Assembly: GCA_934434555.1 (NCBI GenBank)
Contig: CAKRZX010000001.1
Span: 1 to 64,000, forward strand
DNA from: an uncultured Clostridia bacterium
GTDB taxonomy: Bacteria > Bacillota > Clostridia > Christensenellales > QALW01
Length of the DNA stretch: 64,000 bases
Reading direction: 5' to 3'
Positions 50,103-60,242 of this stretch are shown here, piece after piece. How positions within the stretch are numbered: the stretch's first letter is position 1; every line of letters starts with the position of its first letter. A program made the translations under genes and the position numbers. The notes beneath the pieces were generated by a model. It worked only from the letters and a program-made list of their open reading frames with translations, ran no database searches and was not told the DNA's origin.

Positions 50103-51527
50103 TTATTTCTCCTCCTTGCATTTTTCAAGAAGTATTCTTCCCCTGTCCTTTTTGACTTCAAGGGGTGAAATATTAAGTTCCCGCGCAAGTATTTCCACAA
50201 CTCTCGGGCCGCAAAAGCCGCCCTGACACCGCCCCATCCCCGCGCCGCAGCGGCGTTTTACGCCGTCAACCGTTCTTGCGGGCACGGGCGAGTGTATCGC
50301 CGCAACGATTTCGCCCTCGGTAACGGTTTCGCAACGGCATATTACTCTGCCGTAGCGGGAATCCTTTTTGATTATTTCTTTCTTTTCTTCTTCCGTAAGG
50401 TCCTTAAAAACAATCTTTTTCCGCTCTGTTTTATACTCTTGCTTTTCTTCTAATTCAGCGCCGTCTTTTTTTAAGAGTTCTGTAATCTCATCGGCTATTG
50501 CCGGCGCTGCCGAAAGCCCCGGCGACTTGATTCCCGCCGCATCAACAAATCCGTCAGCGGCAATTTTAATAATAAAATCGCTCTTATCGCTGTTTGCGCG
50601 CATTCCCGCAAAATTCCTTATTGAATTGCGGAAATTGATGTCAGGCACGCTCTTTACCGCCGAATTTTTTACAAATTCAAGCTGCTCTCCCGTGGTATTT
50701 ACCCTGTCGGGATCGCCTGACACAGTGGCGTCGGGACCTACGATAAGATTTCCGTGGGCGGTAGGCGAAACAAGCACGCCCTTACCCGCAGCCGTGGGAC
50801 ACTGAAACAGCGTGCAGTGCGCCCGCGTCCCCTCGGATTTATCAAGAAGATAATACTGCCCCTTTGTGGGAATAATCTTAAATTCGGGTTCGGCGACCGC
50901 GTTATGAATTTCGTCGCAGTGAACGCCCGCCGCATTTATTATTCTTTTTGCGTCAATTGTTTTTTCGCCCGAATAAATCCTGTATCCGCCGTTTATTCGC
51001 TCTATTTTGTCCACTTTGAAATCAAAAATAAACTCCGTACCGTTCTCCGCGGCGACAGTGGCAAACGCAATGGCGTAATCCCACGGGTCGATTATTCCCG
51101 CCGACGGTGCGTACAGTGCACAGACAACGTTTTCGCTTACGTTTTCTTCCCGTTTGCGCACCTCAATTCCGTCAAGTATCTCCAAATCGGGAACGCCGTT
51201 TTTTATACCGCGTTCGTAAAGTTTTCTTACCGTTTCAGCTTCATCTTTATTAAAGGCAAGCACCATTGAGCCGTTGTTTTTATATTTTACATCCAGTTTT
51301 TTTGCAAGTTCCTGTGCCTGTGCGCACCCCGAAACGTTAAGCCGTGCTTCAAGCGTACCGGGTTCAGGGTCAAACCCCGCGTGGATTATCCCGCTGTTTG
51401 CCCTTGTTGCCCCCAGTGCCACGTCGTTTTCTTTTTCCAAAACGGCAATATCAAGTTTATACTTTGAAAGTTTATATGCGGCGGCACAGCCCACAACTCC
51501 GCCGCCGATTATGGCAATATCATTCAT
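50103..51527 (-). CDS. FAD-dependent glycerol-3-phosphate dehydrogenase-like protein with BFD domain
   Basis: A 474-residue GlpA-like dehydrogenase. The DAO-type FAD domain starts IAIIGGGVVGCAAAYKLSK (residues 4-22) and the C-terminal BFD-like 2Fe-2S domain has the cysteine set C-x-C (ICRCETV, about 405) and CGAGMGRCQGGFC (about 437). It would oxidise glycerol-3-phosphate or another polyol phosphate anaerobically. GGAGG precedes the ATG. First gene of the operon, behind a TTGCAT/TATTAT promoter and downstream of a GntR regulator. Confidence 0.9.
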   Translation of the reverse strand: MNDIAIIGGGVVGCAAAYKLSKYKLDIAVLEKENDVALGATRANSGIIHAGFDPEPGTLEARLNVSGCAQAQELAKKLDVKYKNNGSMVLAFNKDEAETVRKLYERGIKNGVPDLEILDGIEVRKREENVSENVVCALYAPSAGIIDPWDYAIAFATVAAENGTEFIFDFKVDKIERINGGYRIYSGEKTIDAKRIINAAGVHCDEIHNAVAEPEFKIIPTKGQYYLLDKSEGTRAHCTLFQCPTAAGKGVLVSPTAHGNLIVGPDATVSGDPDRVNTTGEQLEFVKNSAVKSVPDINFRNSIRNFAGMRANSDKSDFIIKIAADGFVDAAGIKSPGLSAAPAIADEITELLKKDGAELEEKQEYKTERKKIVFKDLTEEEKKEIIKKDSRYGRVICRCETVTEGEIVAAIHSPVPARTVDGVKRRCGAGMGRCQGGFCGPRVVEILARELNISPLEVKKDRGRILLEKCKEEK

Positions 51528-51560
51528 TTAATTCCTCCGCGGTTTTATAATATCTTTTTT

Positions 51561-51589
51561 ATAATAACATAATCCGCGCGTTTATGCAA
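51561..51589 (-). promoter_or_regulatory. Promoter of the GlpA-like operon
   Basis: TTGCAT, 17 bases, TATTAT on the minus strand. Confidence 0.68.
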
Positions 51590-51701
51590 TATGCGGCGCA
51601 AAATACGCTTAATTTTCTTTTTTATATTTATTTTTGCGCAATTTATCGTTTTTATTTGACCGAATGTGCAAAAAAAGAGGAACTTTCGTCCCCCGTAAAT
51701 T

Positions 51702-52421
51702 CTATTTATCAACCCATCTGCTCTTTATCGAAACGTGCATTATATAACTGCTTCCCGAATAAATATTGCGCTCGTACAAAAGTGCCCTTCCCTCACTGTC
51801 AAGGCTCACGCCCTCGGTTTTGAGCACTCCCTCATCCTTACCCAAACACAGCAGCGCTTTTTCTTCCTTTGTGGGTATTTGAGCGGTTATCGCCAAATCC
51901 TGACGCGCAACCGTCCACCCGTAAAGATTTTTAAGACCTTTATATAAAGAGTCGGTCAAATCAAGCCTGTCCGGTCGGTCGCAGAACTGCAACGGCAAAA
52001 ATACCGTTTCCATGCCAACGGGAACTCCGTCGGCTTTACGGAGCCTGCACACCTTATAGAACACCGAACCTTTGGGAATATGCAGTGAAAGCGCCACATC
52101 CTCATCGCACACAAAAGACTTTTCCAATACGTCCGTGCTGGGAACCGCGCCGCACATTTTTACCATTTCGGAAAAATTCATTATATCGCACTGGGAAAAC
52201 CTGTTTGCCGCAACAAACGTACCGCTGCCGCGCGTACGGTACACAAGCCCTTCGCGCACAAGTTCGTCCAATGCGCGGCGCACCGTCATACGGCTTATGC
52301 CCCACTCTTTGCAAAGCGCATTTTCAGACGGCAGCCGCATATCTTTTTTATATACGCCGCTGTGAATTTTTGTGCTTATATCGTCTTTAAGTTTTATGTA
52401 TACGGCAATGTTCTCTTTCAT
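51702..52421 (-). CDS. GntR family regulator, HutC/UTRA type
   Basis: A 239-residue regulator: winged helix-turn-helix (about 5-70, with LPSENALCKEWGISRMTVRRA-like motif, shown here split as LPSENALC and EWGISRMTVRRAL) and a UTRA effector domain (about 90-235). AAAGGTG precedes the ATG. It stands just upstream of the GlpA-like operon on the same strand with its own promoter, and probably represses that operon until a sugar or polyol phosphate binds. Confidence 0.92.
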   Translation of the reverse strand: MKENIAVYIKLKDDISTKIHSGVYKKDMRLPSENALCKEWGISRMTVRRALDELVREGLVYRTRGSGTFVAANRFSQCDIMNFSEMVKMCGAVPSTDVLEKSFVCDEDVALSLHIPKGSVFYKVCRLRKADGVPVGMETVFLPLQFCDRPDRLDLTDSLYKGLKNLYGWTVARQDLAITAQIPTKEEKALLCLGKDEGVLKTEGVSLDSEGRALLYERNIYSGSSYIMHVSIKSRWVDK

Positions 52422-52474
52422 TTTTACACCTTTGCGTACAGTATTTGTTTGCAGGAAATCTTTTATTCAATCAC

Positions 52475-52503
52475 ATTATACCAAAACCCGTGCAAAAAAT
52501 CAA
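52475..52503 (-). promoter_or_regulatory. Promoter of the GntR gene
   Basis: TTGATT, 17 bases, TATAAT with extended TGG on the minus strand. Confidence 0.82.
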
Positions 52504-52510
52504 CAGTTTT

Positions 52511-53995
52511 TCAGCCCCAGTAAACAGTGCCGTTAAGCCACGGCAAAATCAACTCTTCCGCATTTTTTCCTCCCGCCTTTGTAAGAGCGGACAAAAAGTC
52601 GTCTTTATCTGCTATCCGATAGGCGTTGTCTAAATAATATTTTTTCAAGCCTTTTATGAGCGTGTCTTTTCCCGCCGCTGAGCGAAAAGAATCAAGCATT
52701 ATCGCCGATGCATCATACACAGCCGCATCATATAAAAGCCAGTGTTCAAAATCGCGGCTTCTGCGGTCAATTCGCCTGTCGGAAATTCCTTTGCTCTGTT
52801 CCATAATGTCGAAAACCACCTTGCAGTAGCCCTCGTTATCGCTTATGTGCATTCCGTAGCGCTCGCGCCCGTACACTTCGTCCAAATAAAGCGCAACCGA
52901 ATATTCCGTCAACCCCTCGTCAAGCCAGGCCTCGCTTGTTTCGTCATTGCCCACAACGCCGTACCACCACTGATGCGCCGTTTCGTGCACGACCACCTCT
53001 TCAAGCGCCTCGGCAGTGTCCTCGCCGTAAAGGTCGCGGTTGATAAAAACAAGGTTCGGGTATTCCATTCCGCCTATATAGAAATCCGCCTGCGCAACGG
53101 AAAACGTTTCATAAGGATATTCGCCGAAAAGTTCCGAAAAACATTTTATTGCGTTGACTGCCGCGGTGAGCGCTGCCTTTCCGTATTCGCTGTCGCCGAA
53201 ATAATAGGAGTACACCACCGTGTTGCCCGTTTTTTCAGAACAAAGATTATATGATTCCGACATAACAAACGCAAAATCACGCACGTTGTCGGCTTTTATC
53301 TGCCAGATGTAATTCATCGGGTCGTTTTTATCGCAGGAAATCATTTTTCCGGTAGAAGCAATACGCATCTGCGCCGGTGCGGCAAGCGTTACGGAATAGT
53401 CGGCAACATCGGAGCAGAACGGGTCGCCGTTGACGCAATAGGTGCTCTTTATTGTCTTTCCGTCAACTTCCGGGCAGAGAACGGGATACCAGTTGCCGTA
53501 ATTGTAACTGTCGTTTCCCGCGCCGAACCGCCCCGTATAATAAGGAAGTTTTTCGTCAAACACGATTCTTATGCTCTTTTCTCCGTTTTTCTTTATTTTG
53601 CCCGTATCGACTTTAAGTATCTGTTCATCTTCTTCAAGCGAATATGTGCATTTTTTGTTTTCGCAGTACACTTCAAGTATGTTTATCTCCCCCGAATCAA
53701 AGCCGTCGGGATACGCCGCGTCAATCTTTTCTTTCGGCGTGGTGTTGCTTACGTTGCTCTCGTTTTTGAAAGCGTTCGGATAAAGGCAGAAATACAGTTC
53801 GTTCTTTTCTTCTCCGGAATTAAAGAAATCAAATTTCATATCGCCTTTAAGCGTCTTTCCGTCGGTTTGCGCGGAAATATTATATATACTCCGCCTTTTT
53901 AACTTTGTATACGTACAGGAATGCAGGAGAATCGCACACCCCGCAATAGCCGTAACCGTCGCCGCGGCAATAATTACTTTGATTTTATTTTTCAA
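52511..53995 (-). CDS. M1 family metallopeptidase, membrane-anchored
   Basis: A 494-residue aminopeptidase N-like gluzincin. A short hydrophobic N-terminus ends in LLHSC (Cys27), a possible lipobox. The exopeptidase-type GGMEYP is near 308, and the zinc site is HETAH at 337-341 with Glu360, an exact HExxH-x18-E. It would cleave peptides outside the cell. The frame starts at TTG; a better placed ATG after GAGGGG (54006) is out of frame by one base at a run of six T, so the start is uncertain. Confidence 0.87.
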   Translation of the reverse strand: MKNKIKVIIAAATVTAIAGCAILLHSCTYTKLKRRSIYNISAQTDGKTLKGDMKFDFFNSGEEKNELYFCLYPNAFKNESNVSNTTPKEKIDAAYPDGFDSGEINILEVYCENKKCTYSLEEDEQILKVDTGKIKKNGEKSIRIVFDEKLPYYTGRFGAGNDSYNYGNWYPVLCPEVDGKTIKSTYCVNGDPFCSDVADYSVTLAAPAQMRIASTGKMISCDKNDPMNYIWQIKADNVRDFAFVMSESYNLCSEKTGNTVVYSYYFGDSEYGKAALTAAVNAIKCFSELFGEYPYETFSVAQADFYIGGMEYPNLVFINRDLYGEDTAEALEEVVVHETAHQWWYGVVGNDETSEAWLDEGLTEYSVALYLDEVYGRERYGMHISDNEGYCKVVFDIMEQSKGISDRRIDRRSRDFEHWLLYDAAVYDASAIMLDSFRSAAGKDTLIKGLKKYYLDNAYRIADKDDFLSALTKAGGKNAEELILPWLNGTVYWG

Positions 53996-54118
53996 AAAAC
54001 TTCATTCCCCTCAAAAATTATGCTTTATTTATCCGCAAAAATATGGTATACTAATTTAGAATATTTTCATTTGATTGTATTCTGATTATTTTCGATTATT
54101 ACTCGGGGGGAAATTTTT

Positions 54119-55321
54119 ATGTCGGGCAAATTCGTTAAGGGTCATCCCTTTTCTGATATCGTTCCTGTTGAGGGAGCGTTTGTTTCCTCGTTTCTTTTTT
54201 CTCTGCCGCCGATTTACGTAAAAATATACCTTTATCTTATCTACCTGTGTATGCACGGCGAAATTAAAGCCGATTCCGCCGCATCAATCGCTTCGGGCAC
54301 GGGAGTAAGCGAAAAGGACGTTTTTGACGCTCTTGAACAACTGGGCAAGCGTCATCTTATAAACTACACCGCCGTGCCGTTTACCTTTGAGGTACTCTCT
54401 GCCGAAACCGCCGCGGGTATGTGCGACCCTTACGCGGCTGATTCTCTTTCCGCCTATGCCGACTATTTTGCAGGTATCCGTTCGCTTTTTCCCAAAAGAA
54501 GCATTTCAAATGCGGAATACGATAAGGCGCGGGACTGGGTTGAAATTTACGGACTGTCCGTTGAGGCGGCACTGCAACTGATATCTTTCTGCATTTCCGA
54601 AAAGGACGATGCAATATCGTTTTCGTATATAGACAAAGTGGCGCTTTCCTGGGCAAATGAGGGCATAACCACCTTTCAGGCGGCTGAGGAATATTTGGGC
54701 ATTTATCAGGCAAAACATCACGATGCGGCGGCGCTTTTAAGGCATTTGGGCATAAAGCGCACCCCCACGGTTGACGAAATGAAACTTTACCGCAAATGGA
54801 GCGGTGAAATGGGCTTTGACTTAGCCGCAATAAAGGCGGCGTGTTCGGAAACCACAAAAACCGCATCGCCTAACTTTGCGTACATAAACAGGATTCTTGA
54901 AGGGCTTGACAGGCTCAACCTGCACTCCGCGAAGGAAATAAAGGCGTATCTTGCCGAATCCGACACCGAACGCAGGCTCGCCTCGGCTGTGCTCTGCACT
55001 CTGGGCGAATATCCCCGTACTGTTACAAAAATGCATACCGACAAACTTAAAGAATATAAATCTGCGGGATTTTCCGATGAAATTCTTATTCTCGTTTCAC
55101 GCCTTACCTGTGAAAGCGGCGCGCATACATTTATAAAATACTGCGCAAAACTTGACTCGTTAAGGGAAAAGCATATATTCTCCGCCGACGGAATCAAGGA
55201 CGAATTCTCCAAAAAGCCCCAAAAGCCAAAAGAGAAAAAAAGCAGTATGGACAATTACAGTCAGCGCGGCGGTTCTTTCGGCGATTCCCTTTACGACGAC
55301 CCATCGAATTTGGAGGTTTAG
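54119..55321 (+). CDS. DnaD domain protein (replication initiation)
   Basis: A 400-residue DnaD/DnaB-like primosomal protein that helps load the replicative helicase. The N-terminal winged-helix-like part (about 1-95) is followed by two DnaD-type helical domains: about 130-190 (with ISFSYIDKVALSWANEGI) and about 215-275 (with SPNFAYINRILEGL). A GGGGGG Shine-Dalgarno precedes the ATG. The DnaI-like loader follows after three bases, the usual Clostridial order. Confidence 0.9.
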   Translation: MSGKFVKGHPFSDIVPVEGAFVSSFLFSLPPIYVKIYLYLIYLCMHGEIKADSAASIASGTGVSEKDVFDALEQLGKRHLINYTAVPFTFEVLSAETAAGMCDPYAADSLSAYADYFAGIRSLFPKRSISNAEYDKARDWVEIYGLSVEAALQLISFCISEKDDAISFSYIDKVALSWANEGITTFQAAEEYLGIYQAKHHDAAALLRHLGIKRTPTVDEMKLYRKWSGEMGFDLAAIKAACSETTKTASPNFAYINRILEGLDRLNLHSAKEIKAYLAESDTERRLASAVLCTLGEYPRTVTKMHTDKLKEYKSAGFSDEILILVSRLTCESGAHTFIKYCAKLDSLREKHIFSADGIKDEFSKKPQKPKEKKSSMDNYSQRGGSFGDSLYDDPSNLEV

Positions 55322-55324
55322 TTT

Positions 55325-56230
55325 ATGGATTCCTATGCAGTAAAAAAAGCAGAAAGCGAATTTGCCCAAAAAAGGCTTAACGAATCTTTTGATTTTTCGC
55401 GTAAAAAGGAGGAATTCTACGCTCTTCACCCTGAATTCGCGGCTCTTGAAAACGAAAAGCGCCTTATCGCCTGTTCCCGTGAACTGTCAAAGGACGAAAA
55501 GCACAAAAGAATCGCCCGTGTTGAAGAAAAAATGACGTCTTTTTTGAAGGAAAATAATCTTGAATTTCCGAAAATGAAGTATTTCTGCCCCATTTGTCAC
55601 GATGAGGGTAAAGTCAACGGTGAATACTGTTCCTGCTTTAACCGCAGGCTGATTGAAATCTCCCTTTCGTCTGATTTACTTTGCGACGAAAACGCCTGTT
55701 TTGAGAATTTTGACATAAATATTTTTAACGAATCCGACCGCAGAAAAATGGAGGATATCAAAAATTACTGTGCGGAATTTGCAAAAAAATTTCCCGACAT
55801 AAAGCGTCCGAACCTCATTCTTTCGGGCAATACCGGAACGGGAAAAACCTTTTTGCTTTCGTCAATTTCGCTGGAACTGAGGAAGCGCGGAATCGGCGTT
55901 GTATACATTACCGCGGGCCGTATGTTTGATATTCTGCGCAAATACGCTTTCGATAAAATAAACGACATTGACTTACTTCTTGACGCCGACGTGCTTATGA
56001 TTGACGATTTGGGCACCGAGCCTGTTTTTAACAACATTACGCAGGAATATATTTTTATGCTTATAAACGAGCGCACGCGGCTTAAAAAATCAATCTGTAT
56101 TTCAACGAATCTTGTTCCCGACGACATCAAAGCCCGCTACACCGAACGCGTTTTTTCCCGCCTTATGGATAAATCGCTTTCCTGTACGCTCCGCCTTGCC
56201 GATACGGATTTGAGGCTGAAAAAGCTATGA
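55325..56230 (+). CDS. DnaC/DnaI-like helicase loader ATPase
   Basis: A 301-residue AAA+ ATPase that loads DnaB helicase. The N-terminal zinc-binding part has cysteines 88, 91, 102 and 104 (CPICHDEGKVNGEYCSC). The ATPase has Walker A GNTGTGKT (168-175), Walker B VLMIDDLGTE (about 222) and an arginine finger region RLMDKS (about 279). Its stop overlaps the tilS ATG (ATGA). It fits DnaI better than IstB because of the zinc domain and the DnaD neighbour. Confidence 0.92.
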   Translation: MDSYAVKKAESEFAQKRLNESFDFSRKKEEFYALHPEFAALENEKRLIACSRELSKDEKHKRIARVEEKMTSFLKENNLEFPKMKYFCPICHDEGKVNGEYCSCFNRRLIEISLSSDLLCDENACFENFDINIFNESDRRKMEDIKNYCAEFAKKFPDIKRPNLILSGNTGTGKTFLLSSISLELRKRGIGVVYITAGRMFDILRKYAFDKINDIDLLLDADVLMIDDLGTEPVFNNITQEYIFMLINERTRLKKSICISTNLVPDDIKARYTERVFSRLMDKSLSCTLRLADTDLRLKKL

Positions 56231-57555
56231 CCTTTGAAGAAAAAATAAGCGATTGCATAAAAACGCAGCAACTTATTGAGGGAAATGACGTTATCGTGGG
56301 GCTTTCGGGCGGCGCGGATTCGGTTTGCCTTGCGTACACATTAAAGAAACTTGGGTTCAGGGTGCTTGCAGTTCACGTTCAGCACGGAATCCGCGGCGAA
56401 GAATCTTTGCGGGATGCCGCTTTTGCAAAAAAATTCTGCGAAGAAAACGGCATTGAATTTTTTATAGAGAATATCGACGTGCCGAGGAAAGCGGAAGAAG
56501 AAAAACTCTCCCTTGAAACCTGTGCGCGGAACGAGCGGTACAGAATTTTTAATGAATATTCTCTGCGTTTTTCCGCTCCCGTGGCTGTCGCCCACAATAA
56601 AAACGACCAGGCGGAAACGGTTTTAATGCATTTAATCCGCGGAAGCGGTCTTAACGGGCTTTGCGGAATGAAGTACAAAAACAAAAAGATTATCCGCCCG
56701 CTTTTGGACGTTTCAAGAGGAGAAATAGAAGCGTATCTTAAAGAAAACTCCGTAAAATTTATTTTCGATTCCACCAATTCCGACACCGACTACACGCGCA
56801 ACAAAGTCCGCCGTGAGGTGCTGCCGGTTCTTGAAAGTATGAATTCGGGCGCGCTTAACAATATTGCCGCCTGTGCATCGCTTTTATCCTCTTACAGGGA
56901 TTATTTCGATTTTGTATGCGGCAACACTTTTGATTCTCTGCTTATAACAAAAACCGGCACAAGCGTGAAATTAAAAATCGACGAAAGCGTGCCGCCGATT
57001 ATGCAAAGCGCCGTTATTGCGCAAGCGTTTTCGTGCCTTACGGGAAGCAAGGTTGACTTGGAGCGGGTACACATAAACGCGGTTTCGGAACTTATAAAAA
57101 AGCAGTCGGGCAAAACGGTCTGTCTGCCGTTCGGTGTATCCGTGCGCAGAGAGTTTGATTTTCTTGTGTTTTTTATTGCCGAAAACAGTGAGTTTTACGA
57201 AATTCTGTTTGTTCCCGAAAAGCGGCTGCCTTGCGGAAAATTCACGGTCGTTTCAGGCTTTGTAAAAGAAAGAGAAAAGATACCCGGCACGGAATATATC
57301 GATTTTGACAAACTCCCCAAAAACGCCGTACTGCGCTGCCGGAAAAGCGGCGACAGGATTTCGCCTTTGGGGTTAAACGGATCAATGTCCTTAAAAAAGT
57401 TTTTCATAAATAAAAAAATACCCAAACAGGAGCGTGACACTCTGCCCCTTTTGGCAAAGAACAGCGAAGTTTTTGCCGTGTTCGGCGTCGCCGTTTCCGA
57501 CAAAGTAAAAATTTGTGATGATACAAAAAATATATTAAAACTGTATAAGGAGTAA
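56227..57555 (+). CDS. tilS: tRNA(Ile)-lysidine synthase
   Basis: A 442-residue TilS that attaches lysine to C34 of tRNA-Ile(CAU). The PP-loop VGLSGGADS is at residues 24-32, followed by the N-ATPase domain and a C-terminal TilS domain with RKSGDRISPLGLNG (about 373) and KKFFINKKIP. It is coupled to the upstream loader gene and followed six bases later by hpt. Confidence 0.96.
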   Translation: MTFEEKISDCIKTQQLIEGNDVIVGLSGGADSVCLAYTLKKLGFRVLAVHVQHGIRGEESLRDAAFAKKFCEENGIEFFIENIDVPRKAEEEKLSLETCARNERYRIFNEYSLRFSAPVAVAHNKNDQAETVLMHLIRGSGLNGLCGMKYKNKKIIRPLLDVSRGEIEAYLKENSVKFIFDSTNSDTDYTRNKVRREVLPVLESMNSGALNNIAACASLLSSYRDYFDFVCGNTFDSLLITKTGTSVKLKIDESVPPIMQSAVIAQAFSCLTGSKVDLERVHINAVSELIKKQSGKTVCLPFGVSVRREFDFLVFFIAENSEFYEILFVPEKRLPCGKFTVVSGFVKEREKIPGTEYIDFDKLPKNAVLRCRKSGDRISPLGLNGSMSLKKFFINKKIPKQERDTLPLLAKNSEVFAVFGVAVSDKVKICDDTKNILKLYKE

Positions 57556-57560
57556 ATACT

Positions 57561-58109
57561 ATGCTTATTGAAAAAGAAAAACTTGAAATGCTTATTTCCT
57601 ATGAAGAAATGCAGAAAAGAATCGGTGAGGTTGCCGAAAAAATCAATCGTGACTATTCCGGCGAATCACTGACGGTTGTAGGCATTCTTAAAGGTGCGGT
57701 GCTGTTTTATTCCGACCTTGTGCGCCGCCTTGCGCCCGACGTTCAGTTTGATTTTATGACCATTTCAAGTTACGGCGATTCAACCGAATCCACGGGTGAA
57801 GTTAAAATCCGCAAGGATTTGGATTCTTCCATAAGCGGCAAAAACGTGCTTATAGTAGAAGATATAATCGATACGGGTCTTACCCTTACGAACCTTAAAG
57901 AGATTCTTTCAACCCGTAAGCCCAAGTCGCTTAGAATCTGTTGTATGCTTGACAAGCCCTCACGCCGCAAGGTGGAAATCATTCCCGATTACTGCTGTTT
58001 TGAGATTCCCGATCGCTTTGTTATCGGTTACGGGCTTGACTATGCCCAGTCCTGCCGCCAGTACAAGGACATTTATTTTGTAAAACCTGAATATATTGAC
58101 ACGCTGTAA
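57561..58109 (+). CDS. hpt: Hypoxanthine-guanine phosphoribosyltransferase
   Basis: A 182-residue purine salvage enzyme. GILKGAVLF (about 34) and the PRPP-binding VLIVEDIIDTGLT (about 98-110) are intact, as is the C-terminal VIGYGLDYAQ (about 158). The tilS-hpt-ftsH order is conserved in Firmicutes. Confidence 0.97.
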   Translation: MLIEKEKLEMLISYEEMQKRIGEVAEKINRDYSGESLTVVGILKGAVLFYSDLVRRLAPDVQFDFMTISSYGDSTESTGEVKIRKDLDSSISGKNVLIVEDIIDTGLTLTNLKEILSTRKPKSLRICCMLDKPSRRKVEIIPDYCCFEIPDRFVIGYGLDYAQSCRQYKDIYFVKPEYIDTL

Positions 58110-58174
58110 TCACTTTTTCTCTGCGCTACACCGAGGTTTCACCAATCTATCACCCCTGTTAGCGGCAGAGATGG

Positions 58175-58180
58175 TATAAT
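58175..58180 (+). promoter_or_regulatory. Extended -10 promoter of ftsH
   Basis: TGGTATAAT is present, but no good -35 lies 17 bases upstream. A CTCTGC/GCAGAG inverted repeat precedes it. Confidence 0.5.
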
Positions 58181-58233
58181 AACACACAGTACAGCAGTAT
58201 GTATAAAGCATATATACAACAAAGGAGCATTTA

Positions 58234-60237
58234 ATGAATAAAAAACGTATATTTTCCACTCTGATTTATATCGCCGTTGTGGCTCTTGTTATCTTTTTTG
58301 CGGTAAACGGAGTCCAGATGAAATCGGCAAAGCAGGAAGAATTATCTTCTGCCGACTTTATTCAAAAACTTGAAAACGGCGACTTTTCCTATGTTGTTGT
58401 GGTAAACGGCAGTTCCGCTTTTGCCATAACGGAAGACAACATAAACAAAGTTGACACATCAAAAAAGCAAAACGAAGTTTCTTCGGCGGTTGTAAAGAAG
58501 TACGAATACAAGGCGTATATAACCTACACCGATAAGTTTGAAGAAATCCTCAATACCGCAAAAGAAACTTACGGCGACGGTTTCAATTACGATACTTCGT
58601 ACGTTACCACGCCTTGGTATCTGCAATATCTGCCCACTTTTGTGCTTACGCTCATAATGATCGGCGCATTTTACTTCATATATTCGCAGTCAGCCAACGG
58701 CAAGGGTATGCAGTTCGGCAGATCCACCGCAAAGATGTTTGACCCCACGGGTAAAAAAGTTACTTTTAACGATGTGGCGGGCGCAGACGAGGAAAAAGAA
58801 GAACTTGCGGAAATCGTGGGTTTTTTGAAAGACCCGTCAAAATATACTAAAATGGGTGCGAGAATCCCCAGGGGTGTACTGCTTGTAGGTCCTCCCGGAA
58901 CGGGTAAAACGCTGCTCGCAAAGTCAGTTGCGGGCGAGGCGGGCGTTCCGTTCTTCTCAATAACGGGTTCGGACTTTGTTGAACTTTACGTAGGTATCGG
59001 TGCCGCACGTGTTCGTGACCTTTTCTCTCAGGCAAAGAAGAATGCGCCGTGCATTATATTCATTGACGAAATTGACGCCGTAGGACGCCAGCGCGGTACG
59101 GGTATCGGCGGCGGACACGATGAAAGAGAACAGACACTTAACCAGTTGCTTGTTGAAATGGACGGTTTTGTGGGCAACGAGGGTATTATCGTTATGGCGG
59201 CTACCAACCGTGCCGACGTTCTTGACCCGGCGCTGCTGCGTTCGGGCAGATTTGACCGTCAGGTTCACGTACTTCCCCCCGACACAAAGGGCAGAGAAGA
59301 TATTTTCAAAATTCACGCACGCAACAAACACTTTGCAGGCGACGTTTCGCCCCACGAAGTTGCGCTTTTGACAAGCGGCTTTGTAGGTGCGGATATCGAA
59401 AATCTGTGCAATGAGGCGGCTCTGCTTGCGGTTCGTCGCGGTCAGAGTGAGATAACGATGCAGGATTTGAAAGATTCCGTAACCCGCGTAATTATGGGGC
59501 CGGAAAAGAAATCCCACAAGGCAGGTCCTCAGCAAAAAAAACTCGTGGCGTATCACGAGGCGGGTCACGCAATAGTTGCCCGCTCACTTCCCCACTGCGA
59601 CCCCGTAACGGAAGTTTCTGTTATTCCCCGCGGCGGCGCGGGCGGCTACACGCTTACCCGTCCCGAAGACGATGCCGACACATATTCCCGCCTTTATATC
59701 CTTGACCGCATAACGATGTGTTTAGGCGGAAGAGCGGCTGAAAAACTTATTTTGGGCGATGTTTCAACCGGCGCGTCATCGGATATCAAGCACGCCACAG
59801 ACCTTGCAAAGGGTTATGTTACAAAGTACGGTATGTGCCCCGAAATCGGACCTGTTTTCTTAGGTGACGATGAGGGCGGCGAAATTTTCCTCGGCAGAGA
59901 TTTTTCAACCCATAAGGCATATTCGGAAGAACTTGCCTCAAAGGTTGACAAAGCCATTCAGGAACTTATTTTGAATGCCGACAAGGACGCTTACGATATC
60001 TTGAAATCCCACAAACAGATTCTTCATAACCTTGCAGAGGTTCTGCTTGATATGGAAAAGATAACGGGCGAACAGTTTGAGGAAATATATAACGGCAAAA
60101 CACTGGCTGACCTGAAAGCGGAAACGAAACAGTCCGCCGAAGAAAGCAAAGCAGAGGAATCGGCTCAGCAAAACGAATCGGCAGAACAGTCCGAACAGGT
60201 TCAGCAGACCGAATCAGACAAACAGAAAGAACAGTAA
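58234..60237 (+). CDS. ftsH: ATP-dependent zinc metalloprotease FtsH
   Basis: A 667-residue membrane AAA+ protease. Two transmembrane segments (about 8-26 and 134-150) flank the extracellular domain. The AAA module has Walker A GPPGTGKT (219-226), Walker B CIIFIDEIDA (about 272) and the SRH; the peptidase has HEAGH at 441-445. The C-terminal tail of about 40 residues is a Gln/Glu/Ser-rich low-complexity stretch. AAAGGAG precedes the ATG. Confidence 0.98.
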   Translation: MNKKRIFSTLIYIAVVALVIFFAVNGVQMKSAKQEELSSADFIQKLENGDFSYVVVVNGSSAFAITEDNINKVDTSKKQNEVSSAVVKKYEYKAYITYTDKFEEILNTAKETYGDGFNYDTSYVTTPWYLQYLPTFVLTLIMIGAFYFIYSQSANGKGMQFGRSTAKMFDPTGKKVTFNDVAGADEEKEELAEIVGFLKDPSKYTKMGARIPRGVLLVGPPGTGKTLLAKSVAGEAGVPFFSITGSDFVELYVGIGAARVRDLFSQAKKNAPCIIFIDEIDAVGRQRGTGIGGGHDEREQTLNQLLVEMDGFVGNEGIIVMAATNRADVLDPALLRSGRFDRQVHVLPPDTKGREDIFKIHARNKHFAGDVSPHEVALLTSGFVGADIENLCNEAALLAVRRGQSEITMQDLKDSVTRVIMGPEKKSHKAGPQQKKLVAYHEAGHAIVARSLPHCDPVTEVSVIPRGGAGGYTLTRPEDDADTYSRLYILDRITMCLGGRAAEKLILGDVSTGASSDIKHATDLAKGYVTKYGMCPEIGPVFLGDDEGGEIFLGRDFSTHKAYSEELASKVDKAIQELILNADKDAYDILKSHKQILHNLAEVLLDMEKITGEQFEEIYNGKTLADLKAETKQSAEESKAEESAQQNESAEQSEQVQQTESDKQKEQ

Positions 60238-60242
60238 ACAAG

